From Carya illinoinensis (taxonomy: Eukaryota; Streptophyta; Magnoliopsida; Fagales; Juglandaceae): DNA of 64,000 nt. The stretch covers positions 21,418,894 through 21,482,893 of the forward strand of contig NC_056765.1 of the NCBI RefSeq assembly GCF_018687715.1, written 5' to 3'. A program made the translations under genes and the position numbers. Each line of letters opens with the position of its first letter. The first letter of the stretch is position 1. Under the pieces are notes generated by a model. That model made no database searches, was not told the origin of the DNA, and saw only the letters and a list, made by a program, of their open reading frames with translations. Of the stretch, positions 8,825 through 23,439 are shown piece by piece.

Positions 8825-11800
8825 ATGTATCACACATCGCTAGGACCAAAGCCAAGTCAATTTCCAATTGACTACGAATCGGAAGATATGTGCACCTTCA
8901 AGTGCATTCGTACAATTCCGCCCTTAGCCTCGCCGTTTTTGACCTTTTCCTCAAGGGAAACTTCTTCGTGTACACACCACCCTGACCCTCGTAGTTCAGT
9001 TCTTGGTTTGGACGAAATGGCACCAAGAAATCTGTCTTTAACTTCATTCATCGTATTGAAGCTCGCCCACATAAATCCATTCGTTTCCCTCAAGCCCAAG
9101 GAGTTCCACATGAGGCTAGTTTGCTCATCCAGCCATTGTTAAGTTTCTAACTAGACTAAAGCGCATTAATCAACTTAAAGATGATTAGTAATCTTTAAAC
9201 CATGTTTTGAGCTTAATTTCGCTTCAAATTCATTCTCTCCGTTTCATCTGCACCTTTTTGATGTTATTGTTGTTTTACATTATTCTTAGATTGATTTAGA
9301 AGATTAGCCTCGATGTATCACACATCACTAGGACCAAAGCCATGCAATTTCCAATTGACTACGAATCGGAAGATATGTGCACCTTCAAGTGCATTCCTAC
9401 AATTCCGCCCTTAGCCTCGCCGTTTTTGACCTTTTCCTCAAGGGAAACTTCTTCGTGTACACACCTGCCTGACCCTCGTAGTTCAGTTCTTGGTTTGGAC
9501 GAAATGGCACCAAGAAATCTGTCTTTAACTTCATTCATCGTATTGAAGCTCGCCCACATAAATCCATTCGTTTCCCTGAAGCCCAAGGAGTTCCAAATGA
9601 GGCTAGTTTGCTCATCCAGCCATTGTTAAGTTTCTAACTAGACTAAAGCGCATTAATCAACTTAAAGATGATTAGTAATCTTTAAACCATGTTTTGAGCT
9701 TAATTTCCCTTTAAATTCATTCTCTCCGTTTCATTTGCACCTTTTTGATGTTATTGTTGTTTTACATTATTCTTAGATTGATTTAGAAGATTAGCCTCAA
9801 TGTATCACACATCACTACGACCAAAGCCATGTCAATTTCCAATTGACTACGAATCGGAAGATATGAGCTCCTTCAAGTGCATTCCTACAATTCCGCCCTT
9901 AGCCTCGCCGTTTTTGACCTTTTCCTCAGGGGAAACTTCTTCGTGTACACACCTGCCTGACCCTCGTAGTTCAGTTCTTGGTTTGGACAAAATGGCATCA
10001 AGAAATCTGTCTTTAACTTCATTCATCGTATTGAAGCCCGCCCACATAAATCCATTGGTTTCCCTCAAGCCCAAGGACCTCCACATGAGGCTAGTTTGCT
10101 CATCCAGCCATTGTTAAGTTTCTAACTAGACTAAAGCGCATTAATCAACTTAAAGATGATTAGTAATCTTTAAACCATGTTTTGAGCTTAATTTCGCTTC
10201 AAATTCATTCTCTCCCTTTCATCTGCACCTTTTTGATATTATTGTTGTCTTACATTATTCTTAGATTGATTTAGAAGATTAGCCTCAATGTATCACACAT
10301 CACTAGGACCAAAGCCATGTCAATTTCCAATTGACTACGAATCGGAAGATATGTGCACCTTGAAGTGCATCTGTACAATTCCGCCCTTAGCCTCGCCGTT
10401 TTTGACCTTTTCCTCAAGGGAAACTTCTTCGTGTACACACCTGCCTGACCCTCGTAGTTCAGTTCTTGGTTTGGACGAAATGGCACCAAGAAATCTGTCT
10501 TTAACTTCATTCATCGTATTGAAGCTCGCCCACATAAATCCATTCGTTTCCCTCAAGCCCAAGGAGCTCCATATGAGGCTAGTTTGCTCATCCAGCCATT
10601 GTTAAGTTTCTAACTAGACTAAAGCGCATTAATCAACTTAAAGATGATTAGTAATCTTTAAAGCATGTTTTGAGCTTAATTTCGCTTCAAATTCATTCTC
10701 TCCGTTTCATCTGCACTTTTTGATGTTATCGTTGTTTTACATTATTCTTAGATTGATTTAGAAGATTAGCCTCGATGTATCACACATCACTAGGACCAAA
10801 GCCAAGTCAATTTCCAATTGACTACGAATCAGAAGATATGTGCACCTTCAAGTGCATTCGTACAATTCTGCCCTTAGCCTCGCCGTTTTTGACCTTTTCC
10901 TCAAGGGAAACTTCTTCGTGTACACACCTGCCTGACCCTCGTTGTTCAGTTCTTGGTTTGGACGAAATGGCACCAAGAAATCTGTCTTTAACTTCATTCA
11001 TCGTATTGAAGCTCGCCCACATAAATCCATTCGTTTCCCTCAAGCCCAAGGAGTTCCACATGAGGCTAGTTTGCTCATCCAGCCATTACTAAGTTTCTAA
11101 CTAGAGTAAAGCGCATTAATCAACTTAAAGATGATTAGTAATCTTTAAAGCATGTTTTGAGCTTAATTTCGCTTCAAATTCATTCTCTCCGTTTCATCTG
11201 CACTTTTTGATGTTATCGTTGTTTTACATTATTCTTAGATTGATTTAGAAGATTAGCCTCGATGTATCACACATCACTAGGACCAAAGCCAAGTCAATTT
11301 CCAATTGACTACGAATCGGAAGATATGTGCACCTTCAAGTGCATCTGTACAATTCCGCCCTTAGCCTCGCCGTTTTTGACCTTTTCCTCAAGGGAAACTT
11401 CTTCGTGTACACACCTGCCTGACCCTCGTAGTTCAGTTCTTGGTTTGGACGAAATGGCACCAAGAAATCTGTCTTTAACTTCATTCATCGTATTGAAGCT
11501 CGCCCACATAAATCCATTCGTTTCCCTCAAGCCCAAGGAGCTCCATATGAGGCTAGTTTGCTCATCCAGCCATTGTTAAGTTTCTAACTAGACTAAAGCG
11601 CATTAATCAACTTAAAGATGATTAGTAATCTTTAAAGCATGTTTTGAGCTTAATTTCGCTTCAAATTCATTCTCTCCGTTTCATCTGCACTTTTTGATGT
11701 TATCGTTGTTTTACATTATTCTTAGATTGATTTAGAAGATTAGCCTCGATGTATCACACATCACTAGGACCAAAGCCAAGTCAATTTCCAATTGACTACG

Positions 11801-13696
11801 AATCAGAAGATATGTGCACCTTCAAGTGCATTCGTACAATTCTGGCCTTAGCCTCGCCGTTTTTGACCTTTTCCTCAACGGAAACTTCTTCGTGTACACA
11901 CCTGCCTGACCCTCGTTGTTCAGTTCTTGGTTTGGACGAAATGGCACCAAGAAATCTGTCTTTAACTTGATTCATCGTATTGAAGCTCGCCCACATAAAT
12001 CCATTCGTTTCCCTCAAGCCCAAGGAGCTCCAGATGAGGCTAGTTTGCTCATCCAGCCATTGTTAAGTTTCTAACTAGACTAAAGCGCATTAATCAACTT
12101 AAAGATGATTAGTAATCTTTAAAGCATGTTTTGAGCTTAATTTCGCTTCAAATTCATTCTCTCCGTTTCATCTGCACTTTTTGATGTTATCGTTGTTTTA
12201 CATTATTCTTAGATTGATTTAGAAGATTAGCCTCGATGTATCACACATCACTAGGACCAAAGCCAAGTCAATTTCCAATTGACTACGAATCAGAAGATAT
12301 GTGCACCTTCAAGTGCATTCGTACAATTCTGCCCTTAGCCTCGCCGTTTTTGACCTTTTCCTCAAGGGAAACTTCTTCGTGTACACACCTGCCTGACCCT
12401 CGTAGTTCAGTTCTTGGTTTGGACGAAATGGCACCAAGAAATCTGTCTTTAACTTCATTCATCGTATTGAAGCTCGCCCACATAAATCCATTCGTTTCCC
12501 TCAAGCCCAAGGAGCTCCAAATGAGGCTAGTTTGCTCATCCAGCCATTGTTAAGTTTCTAACTAGACTAAAGCGCATTAATCAACTTAAAGATGATTAGT
12601 AATCTTTAAAGCATGTTTTGAGCTTAATTTCGCTTCAAATTCATTCTCTCCGTTTCATCTGCACTTTTTGATGTTATCGTTGTTTTACATTATTCTTAGA
12701 TTGATTTAGAAGATTAGCCTCGATGTATCACACATCACTAGGACCAAAGCCAAGTCAATTTCCAATTGACTACGAATCAGAAGATATGTGCACCTTCAAG
12801 TGCATGCGTACAATTCTGCCCTTAGCCTCGCCGTTTTTGACCTTTTCCTCAAGGGAAACTTCTTCGTGTACACACCTGCCTGACCCTCGTTGTTCAGTTC
12901 TTGGTTTGGACGAAATGGCACCAAGAAATCTGTCTTTAACTTCATTCATCGTATTGAAGCTCGCCCACATAAATCCATTCGTTTCCCTCAAGCCCAAGGA
13001 GCTCCACATGAGGCTAGTTTGCTCATCCACCCATTGTTAAGTTTCTAACTAGACTAAAGCGCATTAATCAACTTAAAGATGATTTGTAATCTTTAAACTA
13101 TGTTTTGAGCTAAATTTCCCGTCAAATTCATTCTCTCCCTTTCATCTGCACCTTTTTGATATTATTGTTGTCTTACATTATTCTTAGATTGATTTAGAAG
13201 ATTAGCCTCGATGTATCACACATCACTAGGATTGGCCATGTCAATTTCCAATTGACTACGAATCGGAAGATATGAGCACCTTCAAGTGCATTCCTACAAT
13301 TCTGCCCTTAGCCTCGCCGTTTTTGACCTTTTCATTAGGGGAAACTTCTTCGTGTACACTCCTCCCTGACCCTCGTAGTTCAGTTCTTGGTTTGGACGAA
13401 ATGGCACCAAGAAATCTGTCTTTGACTTCATTCATCGTATTGAAGCTCGCCCACATAAATCCATTCGTTTCTCTCAAGCCCAAGCAGTTCCACATGAGGC
13501 TAGTTTGCTCATCCAGCCATTGTTAAGTTTCTAACTAGACTAAAGCGCATTAATCAACTTAAAGATGATTAGTAATCTTTAAACCATGTTTTGAGCTTAA
13601 TTTCGCTTCAAATTCATTCTCTCCCTTTCATCTGCACCTTTTTGATATTATTGTTGTCTTACATTATTCTTAGATTGATTTAGAAGATTAGCCTCA
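8825..13696. repeat. HOR unit 4, 10 monomers
   Basis: Class order and starts: A 8825, B 9313, C 9800, D 10288, E 10775, F 11262, G 11749, H 12236, E/I hybrid 12723, J 13211. It matches unit 1 at offset 8773 (8772 after 9800) up to about 12608, where the spacer diverges (AAAGCATG here, AAACTATG near 3837). Private changes: a T lost in the B copy near 9344 (CCATGCAAT), CTCAACGG and ACTTGATTC in the G copy, and TTTCATTAGG in the J. Confidence 0.85.
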
Positions 13697-16600
13697 ATGT
13701 ATCACACATCACTAGGACCAAAGCCATGTCAATTTCCAATTGACTACGAATCGGAAGGTATGTGCACCTTCAAGTGCATCTGTAAAATTCCGCCCTTAGC
13801 CTCGCCGTTTTTGACCTTTTCCTCAAGGGAAACTTCTTCGTGTACACACCTGCCTGACCCTCGTAGTTCAGTTCTTGGTTTGGACGAAATGGCACCAAGA
13901 AATCTGTCTTTAACTTCATTCATCGTATTGAAGCTCGCCCACATAAATCCATTCGTTTCCCTCAAGCCCAAGGAGCTCCATATGAGGCTAGTTTGCTCAT
14001 CCAGCCATTGTTAAGTTTCTAACTAGACTAAAGTGCATTAATCAACTTAAAGATGATTAGTAATCTTTAAAGCATGTTTTGAGCTTAATTTCGCTTCAAA
14101 TTCATTCTCTCCGTTTCATCTGCACTTTTTGATGTTATCGTTGTTTTACATTATTCTTAGATTGATTTAGAAGATTAGCCTCGATGTATCACACATCACT
14201 AGGACCAAAGCCAAGTCAATTTCCAATTGACTACGAATCAGAAGATATGTGCACCTTCAAGTGCATTCGTACAATTCTGCCCTTAGCCTCGCCGTTTTTG
14301 ACCTTTTCCTCAAGGGAAACTTCTTCGTGTACACACCTGCCTGACCCTCGTTGTTCAGTTCTTGGTTTGGACGAAATGGCACCAAGAAATCTGTCTTTAA
14401 CTTCATTCATCGTATTGAAGCTCGCCCACATAAATCCATTCGTTTCCCTCAAGCCCAAGGAGTTCCACATGAGGCTAGTTTGCTCATCCAGCCATTACTA
14501 AGTTTCTAACTAGAGTAAAGCGCATTAATCAACTTAAAGATGATTAGTAATCTTTAAAGCATGTTTTGAGCTTAATTTCGCTTCAAATTCATTCTCTCCG
14601 TTTCATCTGCACTTTTTGATGTTATCGTTGTTTTACATTATTCTTAGATTGATTTAGAAGATTAGCCTCGATGTATCACACATCACTAGGACCAAAGCCA
14701 AGTCAATTTCCAATTGACTACGAATCGGAAGATATGTGCACCTTCAAGTGCATCTGTACAATTCCGCCCTTAGCCTCGCCGTTTTTGACCTTTTCCTCAA
14801 GGGAAACTTCTTCGTGTACACACCTGCCTGACCCTCGTAGTTCAGTTCTTGGTTTGGACGAAATGGCACCAAGAAATCTGTCTTTAACTTCATTCATCGT
14901 ATTGAAGCTCGCCCACATAAATCCATTCGTTTCCCTCAAGCCCAAGGAGCTCCACATGAGGCTAGTTTGCTCATCCAGCCATTGTTAAGTTTCTAACTAG
15001 ACTAAAGCGCATTAATCAACTTAAAGATGATTAGTAATCTTTAAAGCATGTTTTGAGCTTAATTTCGCTTCAAATTCATTCTCCCCGTTTCATCTGCACT
15101 TTTTGATGTTATCGTTGTTTTACATTATTCTTAGATTGATTTAGAAGATTAGCCTCGATGTATCACACATCACTAGGACCAAAGCCAAGTCAATTTCCAA
15201 TTGACTACGAATCAGAAGATATGTGCACCTTCAAGTGCATTCGTACAATTCTGCCCTTAGCCTCGCCGTTTTTGACCTTTTCCTCAAGGGAAACTTCTTC
15301 GTGTACACACCTGCCTGACCCTCGTAGTTCAGTTCTTGGTTTGGACGAAATGGCACCAAGAAATCTGTCTTTAACTTCATTCATCGTATTGAAGCTCGCC
15401 CACATAAATCCATTCGTTTCCCTCAAGCCCAAGGAGCTCCATATGAGGCTAGTTTGCTCATCCAGCCATTGTTAAGTTTCTAACTAGACTAAAGCGCATT
15501 AATCAACTTAAAGATGATTAGTAATCTTTAAAGCATGTTTTGAGCTTAATTTCGCTTCAAATTCATTCTCTCCGTTTCATCTGCACTTTTTGATGTTATC
15601 GTTGTTTTACATTATTCTTAGATTGATTTAGAAGATTAGCCTCGATGTATCACACATCACTAGGACCAAAGCCAAGTCAATTTCCAATTGACTACGAATC
15701 AGAAGATATGTGCACCTTCAAGTGCATTCGTACAATTCTGCCCTTAGCCTCGCCGTTTTTGACCTTTTCCTCAAGGGAAACTTCTTCGTGTACACACCTG
15801 CCTGACCCTCGTTGTTCAGTTCTTGGTTTGGACGAAATGGCACCAAGAAATCTGTCTTTAACTTCATTCATCGTATTGAAGCTCGCCCACATAAATCCAT
15901 TCGTTTCCCTCAAGCCCAAGGAGCTCCATATGAGGCTAGTTTGCTCATCCAGCCATTGTTAAGTTTCTAACTAGACTAAAGCGCATTAATCAACTTAAAG
16001 ATGATTAGTAATCTTTAAAGCATGTTTTGAGCTTAATTTCGCTTCAAATTCATTCTCTCCGTTTCATCTGCACTTTTTGATGTTATCGTTGTTTTACATT
16101 ATTCTTAGATTGATTTAGAAGATTAGCCTCGATGTATCACACATCACTAGGACCAAAGCCAAGTCAATTTCCAATTGACTACGAATCAGAAGATATGTGC
16201 ACCTTCAAGTGCATTCGTACAATTCTGCCCTTAGCCTCGCCGTTTTTGACCTTTTCCTCAAGGGAAACTTCTTCGTGTACACACCTGCCTGACCCTCATT
16301 GTTCAGTTCTTGGTTTGGACGAAATGGCACCAAGAAATCTGTCTTTAACTTCATTCATCGTATTGAAGCTCGCCCACATAAATCCATTCGTTTCCCTCAA
16401 GCCCAAGGAGTTCCACATGAGGCTAGTTTGCTCATCCAGCCATTACTAAGTTTCTAACTAGAGTAAAGCGCATTAATCAACTTAAAGATGATTAGTAATC
16501 TTTAAAGCATGTTTTGAGCTTAATTTCGCTTCAAATTCATTCTCTCCGTTTCATCTGCACTTTTTGATGTTATCGTTGTTTTACATTATTCTTAGATTGA

Positions 16601-19600
16601 TTTAGAAGATTAGCCTCGATGTATCACACATCACTAGGACCAAAGCCAAGTCAATTTCCAATTGACTACGAATCGGAAGATATGTGCACCTTCAAGTGCA
16701 TCTGTACAATTCCGCCCTTAGCCTCGCCGTTTTTGACCTTTTCCTCAAGGGAAACTTCTTCGTGTACACACCTGCCTGACCCTCGTAGTTCAGTTCTTGG
16801 TTTGGACGAAATGGCACCAAGAAATCTGTCTTTAACTTCATTCATCGTATTGAAGCTCGCCCACATAAATCCATTCGTTTCCCTCAAGCCCAAGGAGCTC
16901 CATATGAGGCTAGTTTGCTCATCCAGCCATTGTTAAGTTTCTAACTAGACTAAAGCGCATTAACCAACTTAAAGATGATTAGTAATCTTTAAAGCATGTT
17001 TTGAGCTTAATTTCGCTTCAAATTCATTCTCTCTGTTTCATCTGCACTTTTTGATGTTATCGTTGTTTTACATTATTCTTAGATTGATTTAGAAGATTAG
17101 CCTCGATGTATCACACATCACTAGGACCAAAGCCAAGTCAATTTCCAATTGACTACGAATCAGAAGATATGTGCACCTTCAAGTGCATTCGTACAATTCT
17201 GCCCTTAGCCTCGCCGTTTTTGACCTTTTCCTCAAGGGAAACTCCTTCGTGTACACACCTGCCTGACCCTCGTTGTTCAGTTCTTGGTTTGGACGAAATG
17301 GCACCAAGAAATCTGTCTTTAACTTCATTCATCGTATTGAAGCTCGCCCACATAAATCCATTCGTTTCCCTCAAGCCCAAGGAGCTCCATATGAGGCTAG
17401 TTTGCTCATCCAGCCATTGTTAAGTTTCTAACTAGACTAAAGCGCATTAATCAACTTAAAGATGATTAGTAATCTTTAAAGCATGTTTTGAGCTTAATTT
17501 CGCTTCAAATTCATTCTCTCCGTTTCATCTGCACTTTTTGATGTTATCGTTGTTTTACATTATTCTTAGATTGATTTAGAAGATTAGCCTCGATGTATCA
17601 CACATCACTAGGACCAAAGCCAAGTCAATTTCCAATTGACTACGAATCAGAAGATATGTGCACCTTCAAGTGCATTCGTACAATTCTGCACTTAGCCTCG
17701 CCGTTTTTGACCTTTTCCTCAAGGGAAACTTCTTCGTGTACACACCTGCCTGACCCTCATTGTTCAGTTCTTGGTTTGGACGAAATGGCACCAAGAAATC
17801 TGTCTTTAACTTCATTCATCGTATTGAAGCTCGCCCACATAAATCCATTCGTTTCCCTCAAGCCCAAGGAGCTCCATATGAGGCTAGTTTGCTCATCCAG
17901 CCATTGTTAAGTTTCTAACTAGACTAAAGCGCATTAATCAACTTAAAGATGATTAGTAATCTTTAAAGCATGTTTTGAGCTTAATTTCGCTTCAAATTCA
18001 TTCTCTCCGTTTCATCTGCACTTTTTGATGTTATCGTTGTTTTACATTATTCTTAGATTGATTTAGAAGATTAGCCTCGATGTATCACACATCACTAGGA
18101 CCAAAGCCAAGTCAATTTCCAATTGACTACGAATCAGAAGATATGTGCACCTTCAAGTGCATTCGTACAATTCTGCCCTTAGCCTCGCCCTTTTTGACCT
18201 TTTCCTCAAGGGAAACTTCTTCGTGTACACACCTGCCTGACCCTCGTAGTTCAGTTCTTGGTTTGGACGAAATGGCACCAAGAAATCTGTCTTTAACTTC
18301 ATTCATCGTATTGAAGCTCGCCCACATAAATCCATTCGTTTCCCTCAAGCCCAAGGAGCTCCATATGAGGCTAGTTTGCTCATCCAGCCATTGTTAAGTT
18401 TCTAACTAGACTAAAGCGCATTAATCAACTTAAAGATGATTAGTAATCTTTAAAGCATGTTTTGAGCTTAATTTCGCATCAAATTCATTCTCTCCGTTTC
18501 ATCTGCACTTTTTGATGTTATCGTTGTTTTACATTATTCTTAGATTGATTGAGAAGATTAGCCTCGATGTATCACACATCACTAGGACCAAAGCCAAGTC
18601 AATTTCCAATTGACTACGAATCAGAAGATATGTGCACCTTCAAGTGCATTCGTACAATTCTGCCCTTAGCCTCGCCGTTTTTGACCTTTTCCTCAAGGGA
18701 AACTTCTTCGTGTACACACCTGCTTGACCCTCGTTGTTCAGTTCTTGGTTTGGACGAAATGGCACCAAGAAATCTGTCTTTAACTTCATTCGTCGTATTG
18801 AAGCTCGCCCACATAAATCCATTCGTTTCCCTCAAGCCCAAGGAGTTCCACATGAGGCTAGTTTGCTCATCCAGCCATTACTAAGTTTCTAACTAGAGTA
18901 AAGCGCATTAATCAACTTAAAGATGATTAGTAATCTTTAAAGCATGTTTTGAGCTTAATTTCGCTTCAAATTCATTCTCTCCGTTTCATCTGCACTTTTT
19001 GATGTTATCGTTGTTTTACATTATTCTTAGATTGATTTAGAAGATTAGCCTCGATGTATCACACATCACTAGGACCAAAGCCAAGTCAATTTCCAATTGA
19101 CTACGAATCGGAAGATATGTGCACCTTCAAGTGCATCTGTACAATTCCGCCCTTAGCCTCGCCGTTTTTGACCTTTTCCTCAAGGGAAACTTCTTCGTGT
19201 ACACACCTGCCTGACCCTCGTAGTTCAGTTCTTGGTTTGGACGAAATGGCACCAAGAAATCTGTCTTTAACTTCATTCATTGTATTGAAGCTCGCCCACA
19301 TAAATCCATTCGTTACCCTCAAGCCCAAGGAGCTCCATATGAGGCTAGTTTGCTCATCCAGCCATTGTTAAGTTTCTAACTAGACTAAAGCGCATTAATC
19401 AACTTAAAGATGATTAGTAATCTTTAAAGCATGTTTTGAGCTTAATTTCGCTTCAAATTCATTCTCTCCGTTTCATCTGCACTTTTTGATGTTATCGTTG
19501 TTTTACATTATTCTTAGATTGATTTAGAAGATTAGCCTCGATGTATCACACATCACTAGGACCAAAGCCAAGTCAATTTCCAATTGACTACGAATCAGAA

Positions 19601-20515
19601 GATATGTGCACCTTCAAGTGCATTCGTACAATTCTGCCCTTAGCCTCGCCGTTTTTGATCTTTTCCTCAAGGGAAACTTCTTCGTGTACACACCTGCCTG
19701 ACCCTCGTTGTTCAGTTCTTGGTTTGGACGAAATGGCACCAAGAAATCTGTCTTTAACTTCATTCATCGTATTGAAGCTCGCCCACATAAATCCATTCGT
19801 TTCCCTCAAGCCCAAGGAGCTCCATATGAGGCTAGTTTGCTCATCCAGCCATTGTTAAGTTTCTAACTAGACTAAAGCCCATTAATCAACTTAAAGATGA
19901 TTAGTAATCTTTAAAGCATGTTTTGAGCTTAATTTCGCTTCAAATTCATTCTCTCCGTTTCATCTGCACTTTTTGATGTTATCGTTGTTTTACATTATTC
20001 TTAGATTGATTTAGAAGATTAGCCTCGATGTATCACACATCACTAGGACCAAAGCCAAGTCAATTTCCAATTGACTACGAATCAGAAGATATGTGCACCT
20101 TCAAGTGCATTCGTACAATTCTGCCCTTAGCCTCGCCGTTTTTGACCTTTTCCTCAAGGGAAACTTCTTCGTGTACACACCTGCCTGACCCTCGTTGTTC
20201 AGTTCTTGGTTTGGACGAAATGGCACCAAGAAATCTATCTTTAACTTCATTCATCGTATTGAAGCTCGCCCACATAAATCCATTCGTTTCCCTCAAGCCC
20301 AAGGAGCAACACATGAGGCTAGTTTGCTCATCCACCCATTGTTAAGTTTCTAACTAGACTAAAGCGCATTAATCAACTTAAAGATGATTTGTAATCTTTA
20401 AACTATGTTTTGAGCTAAATTTCCCGTCAAATTCATTCTCTCCCTTTCATCTGCACCTTTTTGATATTATTGTTGTCTTACATTATTCTTAGATTGATTT
20501 AGAAGATTAGCCTCG
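13697..20515. repeat. Region 2: uninterrupted 487-bp E/F/H-family run
   Basis: Starts: D 13697, E 14184, F 14671, H' 15158, E' 15645, E 16132, F 16619, E' 17106, E' 17593, H' 18080, E 18567, F 19054, E' 19541, E/I hybrid 20028. The first thirteen are exactly 487 bp (13697 to 20028 is 13 x 487). E with tail CATTACTAAG is followed by F three times (14184, 16132, 18567), suggesting amplification of an E-F block of four to five monomers. A, B and C are absent. With the J at 20516 this forms the longest unit, 15 monomers. Confidence 0.85.
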
Positions 20516-21001
20516 ATGTATCACACATCACTAGGATTGGCCATGTCAATTTCCAATTGACTACGAATCGGAAGATATGAGCACCTTCAAGTGCATTCCT
20601 ACAATTCTGCCCTTAGCCTCGCCGTTTTTGACCTTTTCATTAGGGGAAACTTCTTCGTGTACACTCCTCCCTGACCCTCGTAGTTCAGTTCTTGGTTTGG
20701 ACGAAATGGCACCAAGAAATCTATCTTTGACTTCATTCATCGTATTGAAGCTCGCCCACATAAATCCATTCGTTTCTCTCAAGCCCAAGGAGTTCCACAT
20801 GAGGCTAGTTTGCTCATCCAGCCATTGTTAAGTTTCTAACTAGACTAAAGCGCATTAATCAACTTAAAGATGATTAGTAATCTTTAAACTATGTTTTGAG
20901 CTTAATTTCCCTTCAAATTCATTCTCTCCGTTTCGTTTGCACCTTTTTGATATTATTGTTGTTTTACATTATTCTTAGATTGATTTAGAAGATAAGCCTC
21001 G

Positions 21002-23439
21002 ATGTATCACACATCGCTAGGACCAAAGCCAAGTCAATTTCCAATTGACTACGAATCGGAAGATATGTGCACCTTCAAGTGCATTCGTACAATTCCGCCC
21101 TTAGCCTCGCCGTTTTTGACCTTTTCCTCAAGGGAAACTTCTTCGTGTACACACCACCCTGACCCTCGTAGTTAAGTACTTGGTTTGGACGAAATGGCAC
21201 CAAGAAATCTGTCTTTAACTTCATTCATCGTATTGAAGCTCGCCCACATAAATCCATTCGTTTCCCTCAAGCCCAAGGAGTTCCACATGAGGCTAGTTTG
21301 CTCATCCAGCCATTACTAAGTTTCTAGCCAGACTAAAGCGCATTAATCAACTTAAAGATGATTAGTAATCTTTAAACCATGTTTTGAGCTTACTTTCGCT
21401 TCAAATTCATTCTCTCCCTTTCATCTGCACCTTTTTGATATTATTGTTGTCTTACATTATTCTTAGATTGATTTAGAAGATTAGCCTCAATGTATCACAC
21501 ATCACTAGGACCAAAGCCATGTCAATTTCCAATTGACTACGAATCGGAAGATATGTGCACCTTCAAGTGCATTCGTACAATTCCGCCCTTAGCCTCGCCG
21601 TTTTTGACCTTTTCCTCAAGGGAAACTTCTTCGTGTACACACCTGCCTGACCCTCGTAGTTCAGTTCTTGGTTTGGACAAAATGGCACCAAGAAATCTGT
21701 CTTTAACTTCATTCATCGTATTGAAGCCCGCCCACATAAATCCATTGGTTTCCCTCAAGCCCAAGGAGCTCCACATGAGGCTAGTTTGCTCATCCAGCCA
21801 TTGTTAAGTTTCTAACTAGACTAAAGCGCATTAATCAACTTAAAGATGATTAGTAATCTTTAAACCATGTTTTGAGCTTACTTTCGCTTCAAATTCATTC
21901 TCTCCCTTTCATCTGTACCTTTTTGATATTATTGTTGTCTTACATTATTCTTAGATTGATTTAGAAGATTAGCCTCAATGTATCACACATCACTAGGACC
22001 AAAGCCATGTCAATTTCCAATTGACTACGAATCGGAAGATATGTGCACCTTCAAGTGCATTCGTACAATTCCGCCCTTAGCCTCGCCGTTTTTGACCTTT
22101 TCCTCAAGGGAAACTTCTTCGTGTACACACCTGCCTGACCCTCGTAGTTCAGTTCTTGGTTTGGACAAAATGGCACCAAGAAATCTGTCTTTAACTTCAT
22201 TCATCGTATTGAAGCCCGCCCACATAAATCCATTGGTTTCCCTCAAGCCCAAGGAGCTCCACATGAGGCTAGTTTGCTCATCCAGCCATTGTTAAGTTTC
22301 TAACTAGACTAAAGCGCATTAATCAACTTAAAGATGATTAGTAATCTTTAAACCATGTTTTGAGCTTAATTTCGCTTCAAATTCATTCTCTCCCTTTCAT
22401 CTGCACCTTTTTGATATTATTGTTGTCTTACATTATTCTTAGATTGATTTAGAAGATTAGCCTCAATGTATCACACATCACTAGGACCAAAGCCATGTCA
22501 ATTTCCAATTGACTACGAATCGGAAGATATGTGCACCTTCAAGTGCATTCGTACAATTCCGCCCTTAGCCTCGCCCTTTTTGACCTTTTCCTCAAGGGAA
22601 ACTTCTTCGTGTACACACCTGCCTGACCCTCGTAGTTCAGTTCTTGGTTTGGACGAAATGGCACCAAGAAATCTGTCTTTAACTTCATTCATCGTATTGA
22701 AGCTCGCCCACATAAATCCATTCGTTTCCCTCAAGCCCAAGGAGCTCCACATGAGGCTAGTTTGCTCATCCAGCCATTGTTAAGTTTCTAACTAGACTAA
22801 AGCGCATTAATCAACTTAAAGATGATTTGTAATCTTTAAACTATGTTTTGAGCTAAATTTCCCGTCAAATTCATTCTCTCCCTTTCATCTGCACCTTTTT
22901 GATATTATTGTTGTCTTACATTATTCTTAGATTGATTTAGAAGATTAGCCTCGATGTATCACACATCACTAGGATTGGCCATGTCAATTTCCAATTGACT
23001 ACGAATCGGAAGATATGAGCACCTTCAAGTGCATTCCTACAATTCCGCCCTTAGCCTCGCCGTTTTTGACCTTTTCCTTAGGGGAAACTTCTTCGTGTAC
23101 ACACCTCCCTGACCCTCGTAGTTCAGTTCTTGGTTTGGACGAAATGGCACCAAGAAATCTGTCTTTGACTTCATTCATCGTATTGAAGCTCGCCCACATA
23201 AATCCATTCGTTTCTCTCAAGCCCAAGGAGTTCCACATGAGGCTAGTTTGCTCATCCAGCCATTGTTAAGTTTCTAACTAGACTAAAGCGCATTAATCAA
23301 CTTAAAGATGATTAGTAATCTTTAAACCATGTTTTGAGCTTAATTTCCCTTCAAATTCATTCTCTCCGTTTCATTTGCACCTTTTTGATGTTATTGTTGT
23401 TTTACATTATTCTTAGATTGATTTAGAAGATTAGCCTCA
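21002..23439. repeat. HOR unit 6, 5 monomers
   Basis: Class order and starts: A 21002, K 21490, K 21978, L 22466, J 22954. The A copy carries GTTAAGTACTTGG (TAA in the + frame near 21173) and TTTCTAGCC. The two K monomers are nearly identical neighbours, so a single-monomer duplication is likely. The uncommon spacer form TTACTTTCGC is in the tails of 21002 and 21490. Confidence 0.75.

Larger units (their letters stand above)
1..13696. repeat. Region 1: A-B-C-D-(E-F-G-H)-I-J higher-order repeats
   Basis: Twenty-eight monomers form four J-terminated units of 10, 2, 6 and 10 monomers. Classes B and G, and the C form with GGCATCAAG and GACCTCC, are confined to this region. The two ten-monomer units have the same class order. 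The short units look like partial copies of the long one produced by unequal exchange. Confidence 0.85.

Noticed and set aside
18549..18884. A longer 111-codon frame with an upstream start
   Set aside because: It arises only because one copy has TTGAGAAG for TTTAGAAG, removing a stop, and it relies on a TTG start. It is a private substitution.
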